From Cylicocyclus nassatus (Eukaryota > Nematoda > Chromadorea > Rhabditida > Strongylidae), in NCBI GenBank assembly GCA_958299035.1, contig CATQJL010000223.1, positions 74,851,600 through 74,915,599 on the forward strand: 64,000 nt of DNA, read 5' to 3'. Position 1 is the first letter of the stretch. Every line of letters starts with the position of its first letter. Below the pieces are notes generated by a model, which did no database searches, was not told the DNA's origin, and saw only the letters and a program-made list of their open reading frames with translations. Below are positions 48,101 to 59,466 of the stretch, piece by piece. Both the position numbers and the translations under genes were made by a program.

Positions 48101-51100
48101 TGCAGCAAACAGATCTCACTACTGAAAAGAGCAACCTCGAAAACCCCTAAATCCAAACCTTGGTCTTGATTGGAGCAAATTCACTCTTGAACTTCGATTT
48201 TGAAAGTTTCTTTGTAATTCCGGTTTCAGCATCTGGAGCGACTCTGGATAGGGGGCGGGGCTTGCGATGTCTTGGTCTTCTGGGGAGCTCGTAATTATAG
48301 CGACTCCGAATGTGCCTGGCAGGCACATCACTTAGATGCGAGAATATGACTCGGGTGAGAAACTTCCCGCACCCGGTTTTCAGGCGTGTCGATTTCACTA
48401 CATATCTTTCCACCAGTTTTTCGAGCTTTCTTGATGGTGTATTCACATTTCTGACAAACATTGGAAAATCGGTTGTCACCCTAAATTTGAAATAACTTGT
48501 GAAAGAAGCAGTGCACTGATGTGCAATTTTCATATTTAGAATCAGCAACTTCATTAACTCAGTTCAAGAGTTTCTGGCTTCTTTGACTTTCTTTCTAAGG
48601 CAAAATACCGCTTTTAATGGCTTAAAACCCTCCTCGAAATTAGTACCGTAATCCCACACCAATGAACAAATGCTGATAAGTCGCTCCATACTGTAAATCT
48701 AAGTTGAACCTCGCTCTAAAGAATGGTACCTCAAGCTCGGCAATGAACATGAAAGCAAGAGAGTTATTAACGATCAAACAGTGTGCACATCTTTTTGGGA
48801 CACCCTGTACAAAAAGTTGAAGTATCCTGTAAGTAAAGGGTCCGTGAAGATACACAGCTGCCCCTCGGTCTGAGTAAACGTTTGTCGTGGCTTTTATTGT
48901 ATAAGTTTATACTTTTTCAAACATCGACGTCCGTCATGACATAAGCGCATCCAATTTAGTGCAAACCATTTTCTGCTTGTTATAAACAAGGCTTTTGTCT
49001 ATCTGGGGCAAAATTTTGATTTCAATTTCCTTCAAAAGTACTGAAGCATGTAAAGGCTTTTTTTCATAAGCAAGCGGGTGAAAATGTCTAAAAGGTCTAA
49101 GGCAGGCGCTATACTCCTCGAGGAGTATAGCATGGCGACGGGCGCCATTCGTAGCGACTGGCGATCGCCAATATCGGCGACTACACGTTTGATACGTATC
49201 GATTAGCGACTGGCGATCGCCAATCGCCAAACAAGTTACCACACGTCCAATCGATACACATTTAATGTGTAGTCGCCAACACTGGCGACTGGCGATCGCT
49301 AGTCGTAGCGACTGGCGATCACCAATATTGGCGACTACACGTTTCATACGTATCGATTTGACATGTGGTAAGTTGTTTGGCGATTGGCGATCGCCAGTCG
49401 CTAATCGATACGTGTCAAACGTGTAGTGCCGTTATTGGCGCTCGCCAGTCGCTAATCGATACATATCAAACGTGTAGTCGCCAACACTGGCGACTGGCGC
49501 TCCCCAATATCGGTGACAAAAATTGCCGGTTTTACATGTATTTGATGCATATCGATCGTCGCCATGCTATACTCCTCGAGAACTATAGCGCCTGCCTAAA
49601 AGGGCGGTTTTCAGCAAAAAAGAAAGATTTGACACGATGCATAACGAACAATTCTCTGTTGCTGCGTCAAGCTCCGAAAGATACTTTCTTCTATGGATTT
49701 TCCTTTTAGGTCGCCTTCATAAATGTGATTACGCACAACATGAGTTTGGACGTGTTTAAGTAACCCTGGACTATGTAGAATCTACAAAATAGAATGATTA
49801 GCTTGAGATCATCTTTGACAGACAACCTCTACTCTTGCTGCTCATTTTCGGATTACGAGCAAGAATGCAGGGTGTCCCAAAAGTAAGTATATAGTATTCA
49901 ATCGATAATAATTCTTCTCCCACCAAGTCTTTTGCTTAGCTTTATGTATCAATCAGTAGAGCAGGCTTCAACTTAGATTTACAAAATAGAACGAATCATC
50001 CAACACTCTACGTTAGTGTAGAATTATGGGTAAACTCTCAGCCTATAGCGCCATTGTGAAATAGGCCTTTCTAAAAAAAATTCGAAAAAAGGTAGAAACT
50101 TGTGTACCAGTGTTTTCAGATATGCCTAGTTCATTGCACAACTTTTTACAAGTTATTTAATCACATTTTTGAAAAACACTGAAAAAAAGGTTGTTGAGGT
50201 TTTCGTGGCCTGAAAAGAAAAAAGTCTTACAATGAAGTGCGAGCTTTACATTCATGGTCAGTTCAGCCCAATGAGGCTTTCAGCCTGTTAGAGCAAACTT
50301 CAGCCACTGACGGCTCAAAACGTCTTCAAAATTCCTACTGTAATTCTACAGTAGTGAAGAGCAATGTTGATTCACTCCATACTATATATCTAAGTTAGAT
50401 ACTGCTCTACCGAATGGTGTTTGAAGCTAAGCAAAAGATCTGTGGAAAGAGAGTTACTAGCGATAAAAAGTGTGTACTTACTTTTGGGACACCCTATGTA
50501 TAGGACCTTCAAAGCTTTTCGAACTGAGAAGTTATCATTGGTTGTCGGTTATTTCAACGGATATTATGTTATCATCGATCGCTACAAGGTTTTTCCAGTA
50601 CCGCTGTCCTCCTTTTGTGCTTCCCCAGTAAGTGCACAAGGCTCTATCCTCTTTTACTCACCACATGTTCATTCACAGACCTCGAAAGTGGTAGAGCAGG
50701 CTTGCGGTATAAATGGATAGCATGGCATACTTCAAATTTTAACTAACAAATCGAGCTGCTTTGTGAGCAATCCTGCGACTTCATCTTCGTGCACACGATG
50801 CAATTTGCGGAGTGCAACGTCCATAGTGTGATGGTTCCAAACCAGCTGTTTTTGATGTTTTAAATTTCAGACAACTTCAGAAAACAACTGGTTCGCAATC
50901 GATCATATCATGCATTTGCAAGAGTCCGTAGTTTGCACTAACGAGAATTCAAAAAATTGCTCAGTATCTGGTGTGGTTTATCGAACATGGCGGGTCATTC
51001 GAATTAGCAATACCGCTCAGCTACTCTTCTGCGTGAACGAGCATGTAGTCAGCAGAAGAAGAGAGAAACCTTTGATTATGTTGATCTTGTTACGCCAATG

Positions 51101-54100
51101 AGATTTGATGAAGCCTTTTATTATTGCGGCCTTATATTTTGACTTATGTCTTCAGAAGCCTGGAGTGGTGCGAGATTTAGATCTTAGGCTCCCGCCAGAG
51201 TGCCGAAGTTATGCCAGCGCTACGCCAGCATTTCGATGGATACGCGTGTATTTTGTTGGGGACGTCAGCTAGCCCCGCCCCAACGAAATACACGTGTATC
51301 GATCGAAATGCTGGCGTAGCGCTGGCATAACTTCGGCACTCTGGCGGGAGCCTTATGCTTACTCCACCAAACGCCTTATCATCCTCTGGCTAGTTGCGTT
51401 TTCCCCTCCGATTTTTCAAGAAAAATTCGCATAAAAAGGAAGACGAACCAACTTCAGCGTTGCTTCGCCATGGTGCACTGGTGGTGCTGTGCAACCCGTT
51501 TTGACGTGCCAGTAGTGCCAATGAGCTACTCTAGGCCACTTGATATTACGCATAGTAGCACTACATTATAGCTCGCATAACGTTATGAACGGTATCAAGT
51601 CATTCGTAACCGTTAGACTCTCCTTTCGCTTGTTCATAGTGGGGTTTTTCTGCGAGATAAGGCTGAATTGATAATAGCATGCATTTTTTACGTCACTCGG
51701 CCATGACAGATTTGGGCTATTTCTTTATGTAAGCTAGGAAGTTAAATATTCGTTTCCTTTAATCGTGTTGCAAATGCTTCCTGATGTGATGTTTTGATGT
51801 GGCAATACTTCCGAGGTATAGTCAGTTCCGACTATTGGAATTTTATCAAGGATGGCAACAACTGTTTTATTTGCTAAAAATGATCTATGCAATTCGTATA
51901 AAATGAGCCTATCGCACTATTGTTTTGTCTAAACGTATGTTACCAAATCAATCGAAAGAATCCATTTGTGCTATTACAGAGACCACTGAGCCCATTAAGC
52001 CTAAAAGGCAAAACCGCCCTGGCGAAAATTTTGAATTGGCGAGAATTTTGAATAAATAAACTTGTAGATTACTGGCAAGAAGACTTAAATTGCTCGAAAG
52101 GCACGCAGACGCATACATTCTTGCTCGTAATCGAAAATGAGTGGCAAAATTGAACAGCTGCCTGTCACAATTTGCCCTTCCCATAACTTGGTGATTTTAA
52201 GATAACCTACAGCTAAAAATATTCGAACTGTATGTACTGTACGTTGTTGCCATAAACCGCAGGCGACCGAAAAGCTTCAATTGACTCTGTTTCAGTTGCT
52301 TTGGTTAGTCAAGACTGCGTATTTGCACAAATGAAAACCAGCGGATTGATCAACATGTTTTGTGCATTGTCACCATGAACGTTGGCGTCCAAAAGAGGGT
52401 TTATTGGCTCTCTTCAGTGTTTTTAATATGTCAAGTTATTACACGCTAACCCAAAACCATGCTCAACAATGCACATAGGTTCGACAGAGATGTTAGTTGA
52501 TTTACTTCCACGCTTTTGAGAATGGGTTCTTTTTGCAACATAATAGAATGTTCCAGCAAAGACGTGGTTTGCCATGAAAAGTTAAACGATATACCATTTA
52601 TAACCTCCACGAAAACATTTGAACGACTTATTGCAACCATGCCGAGTTTTGGTCTGAGCATGTACTACAGCAGCAAAAAAAAAACAAATTGCTAAAATGC
52701 GGTACTTGACAATCATATTTGGAGAGAAAATTTTCGAGCAATATTTTTTTGGATTAAGGGATGAGAGTATGGAGAAGTCTAGTGTGTTTTGCATTTAAAT
52801 GATACTGATTGAGTGCTTTCACGAAAATTGTATGATTTCTCACTTACAGGGCCTTGAACTATGGTGCAATTGGATCTATTATCGCGCATGAGATCTCGCA
52901 TGCATTTGACGATGAAGGTATTTTTATATTATTTACCAAAATACAGTCTTGCTTTCTCGATTTATGCTGATTGCTCTGGATTAGTATGTAAAAGGCTGAA
53001 TTGATAGCATGCATTTTTTTGCCCGTCACTTGGCAATGACGAATTTGGGCTAATTGTTATTGTAAGCTAAGACAGTTAAATAATTATTCCACTTGATCAT
53101 GTTGCAGATGCTTGATGTGATGTTTTGATGTGATTATAGAATTTCCGAGGTATAGTCAATTTCGACTATGTTTGGTAACTTTGTATCAAAGATGACAAAC
53201 AAACGTTTTTTTTGCTACAAAAACGATCTATCAATTTGTATAAAAGGAGCCTATCAGCACTACTGCTTTGTCTAAATGTACGTTGCCAAATTAATCGATG
53301 AATCCATTTGTACTATTATAAGATGAGACTTTCCAAACAGTCGGCTCAGATTGGCACCTACACTTATGTCGTGTCTTTGCGCTAGGTTATTGTAATAGAT
53401 AAAGGTAATTTTTAATTGGGCATATAATGAAATAGGGTCGCTGTATCCCACAAGCAGCAGTCCACCACTTCAACAAAATTCAAACCATGGCCCACCATTA
53501 GCCAACATGGTAGCATGGCATGAACCACTGAGTGGCTCAATTGTTGTCACTGTGTTGACTGACTCTAGAATGCTCGTGCAAGTGTTTATTTGTAGGGAGT
53601 CAGTACGACGCCATCGGCAACCTTCGCGAGTGGTGGGATGCGGATGTGAAAAAGAAGTACCATAAGCGAGCTCAATGTTTGATTGACCAATACGGAAAGA
53701 TTGAAGTAAGTAGAGCTTGGTCGCCAGATTTGGACAGCGTTAGTTTATGATTTAGACATACTGGTAGTTAACACGCTTGTGCGGCACAGTTTCGAATGGA
53801 ATATAAGTTTAGGTACCGGGAACCGGCCACAAAATCAACGGTGAACTCACTGTAGGGGAAAATATTGCCGATAATGGAGGAGTGAAGTCAGCCTACAGGG
53901 TAAATATGCGCTAATGCCAGGCAGACTTCCTCGCTGCGTTTTCTAGGCGTACAAAGCATATTTGCGAAAACACGGAGAAGAGTTGAAGATCAAAGGTTTG
54001 GAAGGCTATAGTAGTGAACAGATATTCTTCATGGGCTACGCAACGGTAACAATTCATAATAGGCTTGAGATCAGCGACATAACTCTATATCTCTGCTTAA

Positions 54101-54325
54101 GGCCTTTTGTGGAGACTACACAAAGGACGGACTGATCGACTATCTTCTTAGAACTCCTCATAGTCCAATGCGTTATCGGTAAAATCTAATATAGCCCGCT
54201 CCATCTCATTAAAACATTATTTTAGAGTTAATCAAGTGCTGGCCAATCAACGCGGGTTTGCTGCTGCCTTCAGTTGTGAAAAGGGCAGTAAGATGAACCC
54301 CGAAAAACGCTGTGGTGTCTGGTAA
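42124..54325 (+). CDS. M13 (neprilysin-like) zinc metallopeptidase, 19 exons, 709 aa
   Basis: Exons: 42124-42246, 42294-42423, 42605-42732, 42781-42945, 44399-44503, 44562-44747, 44824-44927, 44991-45105, 45155-45280, 45329-45424, 45474-45566, 45613-45778, 45828-45879, 52850-52917, 53596-53705, 53813-53899, 53947-54045, 54102-54178, 54226-54325. Joined they give an uninterrupted 709 residues, normal for M13. A short hydrophobic start (MRWWLFSFWTW) may be a signal or anchor; a stop directly upstream supports this ATG. Family marks: DPCDDFFEFTCGNW from 43; NAYY substrate-binding site at 502-505; zinc motif HEISH at 543-547; third zinc ligand in GENIADNGG (Glu605); HSP at 671-673 with Arg677; final CGVW. 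All catalytic residues are present, so it should be an active peptidase cleaving peptides outside the cell. Odd points: Ala542 replaces the usual Gly before HE, and intron 13 is 6970 bases of nested repeats. Confidence 0.93.
43006..43672. repeat. Repeat-flanked insert in M13 intron 4
   Basis: About 110 bases at 43,006-43,115 (GGGATGTGTTTTTTAAG...) recur in direct orientation at 43,559-43,672 with about 75-80% identity. Between them lies a GC-richer block with (TA)n at 43,147. It looks like a retroelement remnant of unknown type. The rest of the intron to 44,398 is plain. Confidence 0.5.
46132..48807. mobile_element. Large foldback element in M13 intron 13, TA duplication
   Basis: Ends CAGAGTGTCCCAAAAAGATG and the inverse complement of CAGGGTGTCCC..., with TA at 46,130-46,131 and 48,808-48,809. 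Arms are complementary for about 600-750 bases: the frame starting MMCLPGTFGV appears at 46,434 on plus and at 48,331 on minus. The loop contains a younger AGGCAG-family MITE at 47,382-47,842. Confidence 0.85.
47382..47842. mobile_element. MITE, AGGCAG family, nested
   Basis: TTAA, AGGCAGTGTCCGGGCAAAAA at the left and the exact complement at the right with TTAA. Terminal repeats match over about 56 bases. Best-preserved member of the family in the window. Confidence 0.88.
49101..49596. mobile_element. Foldback MITE built of GGCGATCGCC modules, TAA duplication
   Basis: Ends GGCAGGCGCTATACTCCTCG and complement; TAA at 49,098-49,100 and 49,597-49,599. The interior is a mosaic of self-complementary units (CGACTGGCGATCGCCAATAT, CTACACGTTT.ATACGTATCG) in both orientations. 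Confidence 0.88.
49868..50497. mobile_element. MITE with CAGGGTGTCCCAAAA ends
   Basis: Left CAGGGTGTCCCAAAAGTAAG and right complementary (CTTACTTTTGGGACACCCTA), about 100 bases of each arm complementary. The flanking duplication is unclear. The end sequence is shared with 46,132-48,807, so one transposase may have moved both. Confidence 0.75.
51110..51660 (-). mobile_element. Degenerate Penelope-like fragment
   Basis: Matches the pseudo-LTR and 3' end of the element at 3230-7363 in the same orientation: TCTTCAGAAGCCTGGAGTGG against 3360-3376, GACGAACCAAC, CCAGTAGTGCCA and AAGTCATT(C)GT. It is interrupted by a foldback MITE (51,187-51,352). It is much older than the intact element. Confidence 0.75.
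51187..51352. mobile_element. 166-bp foldback MITE, TTA duplication
   Basis: GGCTCCCGCCAGAGTGCCGA and complement; TTA at 51,184-51,186 and 51,353-51,355. The pre-insertion sequence can be read from the Penelope copies (TTTAGATATTATGCCC at 3387). Confidence 0.9.
51655..51960 (+). repeat. Direct repeat flanking M13 exon 14, first copy
   Basis: About 300 bases beginning AAGGCTGAATTGATA recur at 52,985-53,310 with roughly 80% identity, one copy on each side of the exon carrying HEISH. Confidence 0.75.
52985..53310 (+). repeat. Direct repeat flanking M13 exon 14, second copy
   Basis: See 51,655-51,960. Shared blocks include GATGTGATGTTTTGATGTG and CCGAGGTATAGTCA. Confidence 0.75.
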
Positions 54326-54371
54326 ACAGAAAGGAGGCAAATAACGGATTGTGTACCAGTATACAAAAGCC

Positions 54372-54478
54372 TACCGATGTGTTCGATAACCTTCACATAT
54401 GTTCTTTCGATGAATTTACTGCGTCACCTGCCGATGTGTTCGATGTCTCTCACATATGTTCTTTCGATGGATTTATCG
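54372..54478 (+). repeat. Two-unit tandem repeat downstream of the M13 stop
   Basis: A unit of about 58 bases (CCGATGTGTTCGAT...CACATATGTTCTTTCGATG) occurs twice. Confidence 0.8.
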
Positions 54479-54489
54479 TCAACATCTCT

Positions 54490-55262
54490 ATCGTTCCAAA
54501 TTGATTATGAATTCCGGGTTTGCTGGACGGAAAACGGTTCTATACAGAGGCTTAAGCTGCGCATTTCTTTGTCGCTCAAAACTCCTGTCAAAGTCTTTAT
54601 TTTATCCATGCTAATTGATCCTGCCTGCGACCTCCTCCTAGTCTCCTCCCGCTGTAAAGTGACTGCCTAGGTACTTGTATGACGCTTCTTCTTCAGCTCT
54701 TCACCTGATTATAATACCTGATGCATTCCGTCTTTCTGGTGCTGAGCATCAAGAGCAGCAAATCATACAGCTTTAACCAGTATTTGTAAGTGAGAGAGGA
54801 ACCTTAGTGTACTCCAACCTTGATTTCAAACTCTTTCGATCGCCCTGCGATTGTTTGTATTGGATAAGGGCATTGTGGTAAATCAATTGCATTCGTTGAA
54901 CATACTCCTCTGACACCATGTGTCAGCCACTATATGACTTCGTGAGGCATCTTATCGAAGGCTTTCCCAATCTTAGGAAGGCAGCATGCAATTCTCTGCT
55001 TCTTCCTATATTCTCCATTATTAACCGAGGGAAGTGGATAATGTCGGTTTCCTACTCCTTTCACGAACCCTCACTAATTCGATGACAACTCTACCATATC
55101 TCGAAGTCGTATTCCAATCACTTGCTCGCTGATATTTGGAGTGTGTGGCTCATCAATCGGATTGATCGGTGAAATGCGCAGTCTGTTATGTCTCTTTTGT
55201 TCTTCCCTATCGGGATTGCTGTGTTAGAGTACCAATAGCAAGGCATACTCTTGCGGCTTATA
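54490..55262 (-). pseudogene. RTE-type non-LTR reverse transcriptase relic, 3' half
   Basis: Read on the minus strand across several frames and stops, it gives the typical RTE order: IPIGKNKRD, HRSIRLMSHT, GKAFDKMPHEV (RT motif), KEFEIKVGVH, KTECIR, YKYLGSHFTAGG in shifted frames, RIN and LTGVLSDKEM. Several stops and frameshifts show that it is dead. The 5' half is at 59,828-60,500, with the 55,263-59,827 insertion between them. Confidence 0.8.
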
Positions 55263-56400
55263 TTAGGTTGTTCGAAAATAATGCAAGTTTTTGCAAATGA
55301 ATTTTCAAAACATGTGCATTTTGCGACTCACTTTGCATACCATAAGAAAGCGCTCTTCATGCTTTCGCTTATGCGCTCTTACTTCTACAATCATTACAAT
55401 AGTTCAAATCCTATGACTCTCCGAAGATGAAGCCTTGAATCACAAAATTTAAACTTTGCACTACTTTGGGTTGAACTTATTCGTCAAGAGGGTTATTTCC
55501 ATAATAACATAGCTGAAGCAAGATGTTAAATAAACCTGCAAAATAAATAGTAGCGCTTCTTTTTAACAGCTATGAGAGCGGAATTTGAGGCTCCAACATA
55601 CCCACTTGTCGCGGCCACCTCACAACGTGGAAAACTTTTCTGCGGAAAGCAACCGTGAAAGTCTATCTCCTTGAAGAGTGGGGCCAGTGCGTCAGATACT
55701 ATTTCAGCTGGTACCTCCTAGGCTTTATAATCAGCGAGTGAATGAAAAATTCAAAATTTTTAGAGATCGCAGCTGTAGAAAAAAAATCAAAAAAAAAAAG
55801 AAAGATTTTGATTCCATAGTTTTTTCTCTGGCAAAAAGTTTCCAAAAAAAATTCTGCACAGCTATATATGGGAGTACTAGTTTGTGGTTATAGGTCGTAG
55901 AAATTTCTCGCTGAACACTTATATCCGACAGGAGCTTACAATTTGCCAAAGATGACCCTACTGGAAAGTCTTCTTACACTCTAGTTTCCAGTAATTTGGT
56001 TATCAGAGCTACAGGCATAGTTGCGATAGGGGAAGTGATGGGTCTTACCCCCTTCAGTTTGAGGTCAAGCTCCAGATGAGCTCCTTCATCTGAGCTGAGA
56101 TTGGTATATTGTACTCTGAGAATACAAAATAAAAATCGTTATTAGAAGGTTTCGCAGACTAAGTACCTGAAACAACAAGTACACTCATAAATTTATAAAA
56201 GAAACGGTATTTGTGTTTATTCATATTATTTATTTATAAAAAAAGCATCTACAAAAGCACAAACTCTTTCCGAGCATTCATAAATACGTCCCTGAACGTT
56301 ACAGTTCCATGAAAATTGATCAATCTTATTTTAGTAATATAATCAACACTTCTTTGTTCAAAGCTACAACTCTTTTGGGTATATTGCGACGGTAAGTGAG

Positions 56401-57135
56401 GACACAAAATCAGTTGATTTTGGAGTTTATAAAATCCCTCATATCTCGCGGCACAAAAAACCTAGAAAAAAGTCGACGGCCCCACGTCGATTCTCCATGA
56501 TCTCAGCTTTCGAATAGTATACAGCATGTTAGGGCTTCTTTGCTTCCCGGCTCTAAAAAGCACTTGCTCCGATGACCCATAAAAGCCAATACATTGGGTG
56601 GAGCTGGGTAGAGCAAGCCAATAGTAAATATCTCCACCCCAATTTTGAAAATTGGTAAGTTTTTTTGCCCAGCAACCTATATACCATTCGAAAGCTCAGG
56701 AAAAGGGATTCGACGTAGGCCGTCGACTTCTTTCTAGCCCCCACTACCGAGAGATACAGCGCATTTTATCTGAAAACATGTCCATTTTCAACAGCAGATT
56801 TCTGCCGAACGAAGACCTAATCACTGCTAATTATCTATCTATGTTAAAAAGCAAGTCTTCATTAACAAACGTAGTCCGTCGACTTTCCCGAATAATCATT
56901 TGGAGAGCAGAAAGTGAAGGCACAAAATTAGTTGATTCTTGAAATACATAAAATCCCTCATATCTCGCGACACAGAAGACCTAGAAAAAAGTCGACGGCC
57001 TCGATTCTCCATGATCTCAGCTTTCGAATAGTTTACAGCATGAGGGCTACTTTGCTTCGCGGCTCTAAAAAGCACTTGCTCCAGTGATTCCATAAAAGCC
57101 AACACATTGTAAGAGCGAGGTGGAGCAAGCTAATA
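56401..57135. repeat. Direct repeat pair inside the composite element
   Basis: 56,401-56,635 recurs at about 56,888-57,135 (shared CCTCATATCTCGCG, GAAAAAAGTCGACGGCC, CTCTAAAAAGCACTTGCTCC). Between them lies a partly inverted copy (near 56,640-56,740). Confidence 0.7.
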
Positions 57136-57477
57136 GTAAAAAATGTGCTGTGGATTGACATCGTTATCAGTAACGGGAACGTGAGCGAACGCGTCTATTT
57201 AAGCGTGCTTATCGTTGTTATATGTTTATGTTTTTTTAGTAAAAAATGCGCTTTTGATTGACAGTTGTGCCATCATTATCAGCACGTACTCAAAAAACTA
57301 TGGGAGATTGGTGAATTTCCACACCTTCACACAAAAACCCGCCCATTTCTGGAATCTATACTCTGTGAACCTAGTGCTGAAGAAGGTCACTTTCGTGAAA
57401 ACGCTCTAGGCTCACCTAATTGAAGAGAATGGTCGGTTTCAATGAATCAAAAACTTTAAGACATTCAGAAGAACAAC

Positions 57478-59466
57478 ATGTTATTAAAATATCCTTCAAT
57501 GCTTTGGAAAGGTTGGCAGTTTGAAGAGAACACGGCAGGCAGAATACTTTACAAAATCGCAGATGACTCGCATGTGTTCCAGTTCAACAGCGAGGCAGAA
57601 GAATTTTACGCCGACGAAAGTGTTGTCGACACTGATACAGAGTTGAGAACTGAGCGAAACTCTCTGATTTCCTACATAAGGAATCCAAGTAGATTGATTC
57701 CAAACATGGATATGAACAAAAGGAAGGTGTTAGTACAAAGCATAGCTACTGCTCTTAGATCCCGACTGGAGTGCGAACCCAACTCTGTGATTTATGCTTT
57801 TGGAAGTTATTCGTCTTGTGACTAACCTATGGCATTGAAAAAAAAAACAACGTACAGCATAGTATCTACTTTTTTTCGGCTATTCCGCAGATGCTGTTGA
57901 AGAGGAAGTTGAGCAGCTTTCTCATCAGTTAACAGGACGTATGCCAGAGAAGGTGAAGCTAGAGTTCGACAAGGCCCGTAAAGGTATGCAATATTTCCTT
58001 CCCGTATTGCGAAAGCATATGCGATCTGGTTCTTTTCCCAATACTTACCGCAAAAATCTGATGGACTTACTAGCAAAGCTAGTTTCCATTCAGACTAGCA
58101 CGGCAGAGGTGGAGAAAGAAATTTTTTATTTACTCTGTTATCAGAACACAACGCAGAAGTCGTACAACGATGGAGCATCTAAGCAATTACTTAAGGTTGT
58201 CAACCTTCTACTAAACATACTGTTATCTATTAGGTTGGAAACTAAGTTTTGCAACTACTTTCATGACTCAACTCTTTTTGGTTGTGGCGCACTCAAATTT
58301 GGGCAGCATGTAGAGCGTAGTGTGAGCTACATTTGACCAGAACTGTTTGCATTTTGAGAGCGAATTAGAAGTATTTCAGATATTTTTCGAAAACTAGTGA
58401 ATTTTAAGAATTTTTGGGGTTCTAATGCAAAATGATGTTGTTAGCAGTCTACACCATCCGCAATAATCGGGAATCGTCTGCTAATTGTTCTTAGAGGTTG
58501 ACTTATTCGGCTCAGCAAAAAAGAAATAAAATTTAGCGGCAAGTCAAGATTTGGCGCCCTCATAATCTCGAAAGTGTTGCTGTACGCAAGGCTGCCGGGG
58601 GCCGTCAATGACTAAGGAGTCGGAACCACAAAATTCCCCGAGCTTTTACATATTGAGGTTTTTTGATCTGCTAAACACGAATATCATATTTATTAGCTGA
58701 ATCAACGCCTCGTTCCTTGTTTAGGATGGGACCCTAAATCGTATACCTACAATAATCCCACAAAAAAGCCCTTATCACGCAATTTCATTATTGTTTTCGT
58801 GATCAGCATGACGGATAACACCCCTATGCCAATTTTCAGCCAAATCCGTCAAACTTTGAATTTTTCCCCTTCATACCATACACCTACCGTAACCCTCACT
58901 GCGAAGTCAGAATTTGGTAGGACAGCAGCTGCGTTTGTAGCTTACGTAATAGCCATTGCAGTGGCAAAATTTGAGTGCGCCATGTTGAGTGAGAGGTAAG
59001 TTATGAGACCAGTTGCAAAACTTAGTTTCCAACCTAATAAAAACTTCATTTAAAGGATTGCTATAGGTGGTACAGACAGGCTGTCATCGTATGACTTTTT
59101 AAAATATCCTAAAAGATGGTATGAAGAAACTGGTCACCTACCTGCTGACTTCCTGGTGCTACCAGAGGGTCAGGAAAAAAAACACAAAAGCGCATAGAAG
59201 AAGAACATTTCAACTCCATGGACTCAGAACGCTTTTTGACGCAATTCTGCTCCTACTCCGATGATCTTTTGAAGGAAGAAGAAGATCTTTCAGGAAGCGA
59301 ACTTGTTGTCTCTGACATTAGTGATAGTGATATTGTTGATGATGACGTGCAGGAATTGCAAGTTGTTCCTAACTTGTACATCTTTTGGGATAAACCTTAT
59401 TGCTTGCGTTTTTTGTTGATGCATCAATGGCTGTTGATGCAGATCTTCATAAAGTCAATTTTTTGA
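57478..59466 (+). CDS. Multi-exon gene fragment of unknown family inside the composite element
   Basis: Exon 57,478-57,805 (MLLKYPSMLWKGWQFEENT...NSVIYAFG) joins 57,891-58,195 (AVEEEVEQLSHQLTGRMPEK...GASKQLLK) in phase through a GT-AG intron of 85 bases, giving 211 coherent residues. A third open stretch from 59,056 (IAIGGTDRLSSYDFL, WYEETGHLPADFLVLPEG) continues after a one-base loss in an A run near 59,180 into an acidic tail (DDLLKEEEDLSGSELVVSD, to 59,466). The frame between the second and third exons does not join cleanly, and a MITE fills that intron. The predicted protein is mixed helical and charged with an acidic C-terminus; I recognise no domain. It may be a captured host gene. Start at 57,478 is a guess; an acceptor lies just upstream (57,465). 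Confidence 0.5.
58230..59037. mobile_element. Mariner-type MITE nested in the unknown gene's intron
   Basis: Ends TTAGGTTGGAAACTAAGTTT and complement; TA at 58,228-58,229 and 59,038-59,039. A degenerate relative lies at 23,995-25,142. Confidence 0.88.

Noticed and set aside
48934..49347. 137-codon minus frame with repeated GDRQSL
   Set aside because: It is the translation of the GGCGATCGCC repeat modules of the foldback element.
57478..59466. Possible Prp18 or nucleotidyltransferase identity for the unknown gene
   Set aside because: AIGG and AFGS-like strings are too short, and the surrounding conserved residues of either family are absent.
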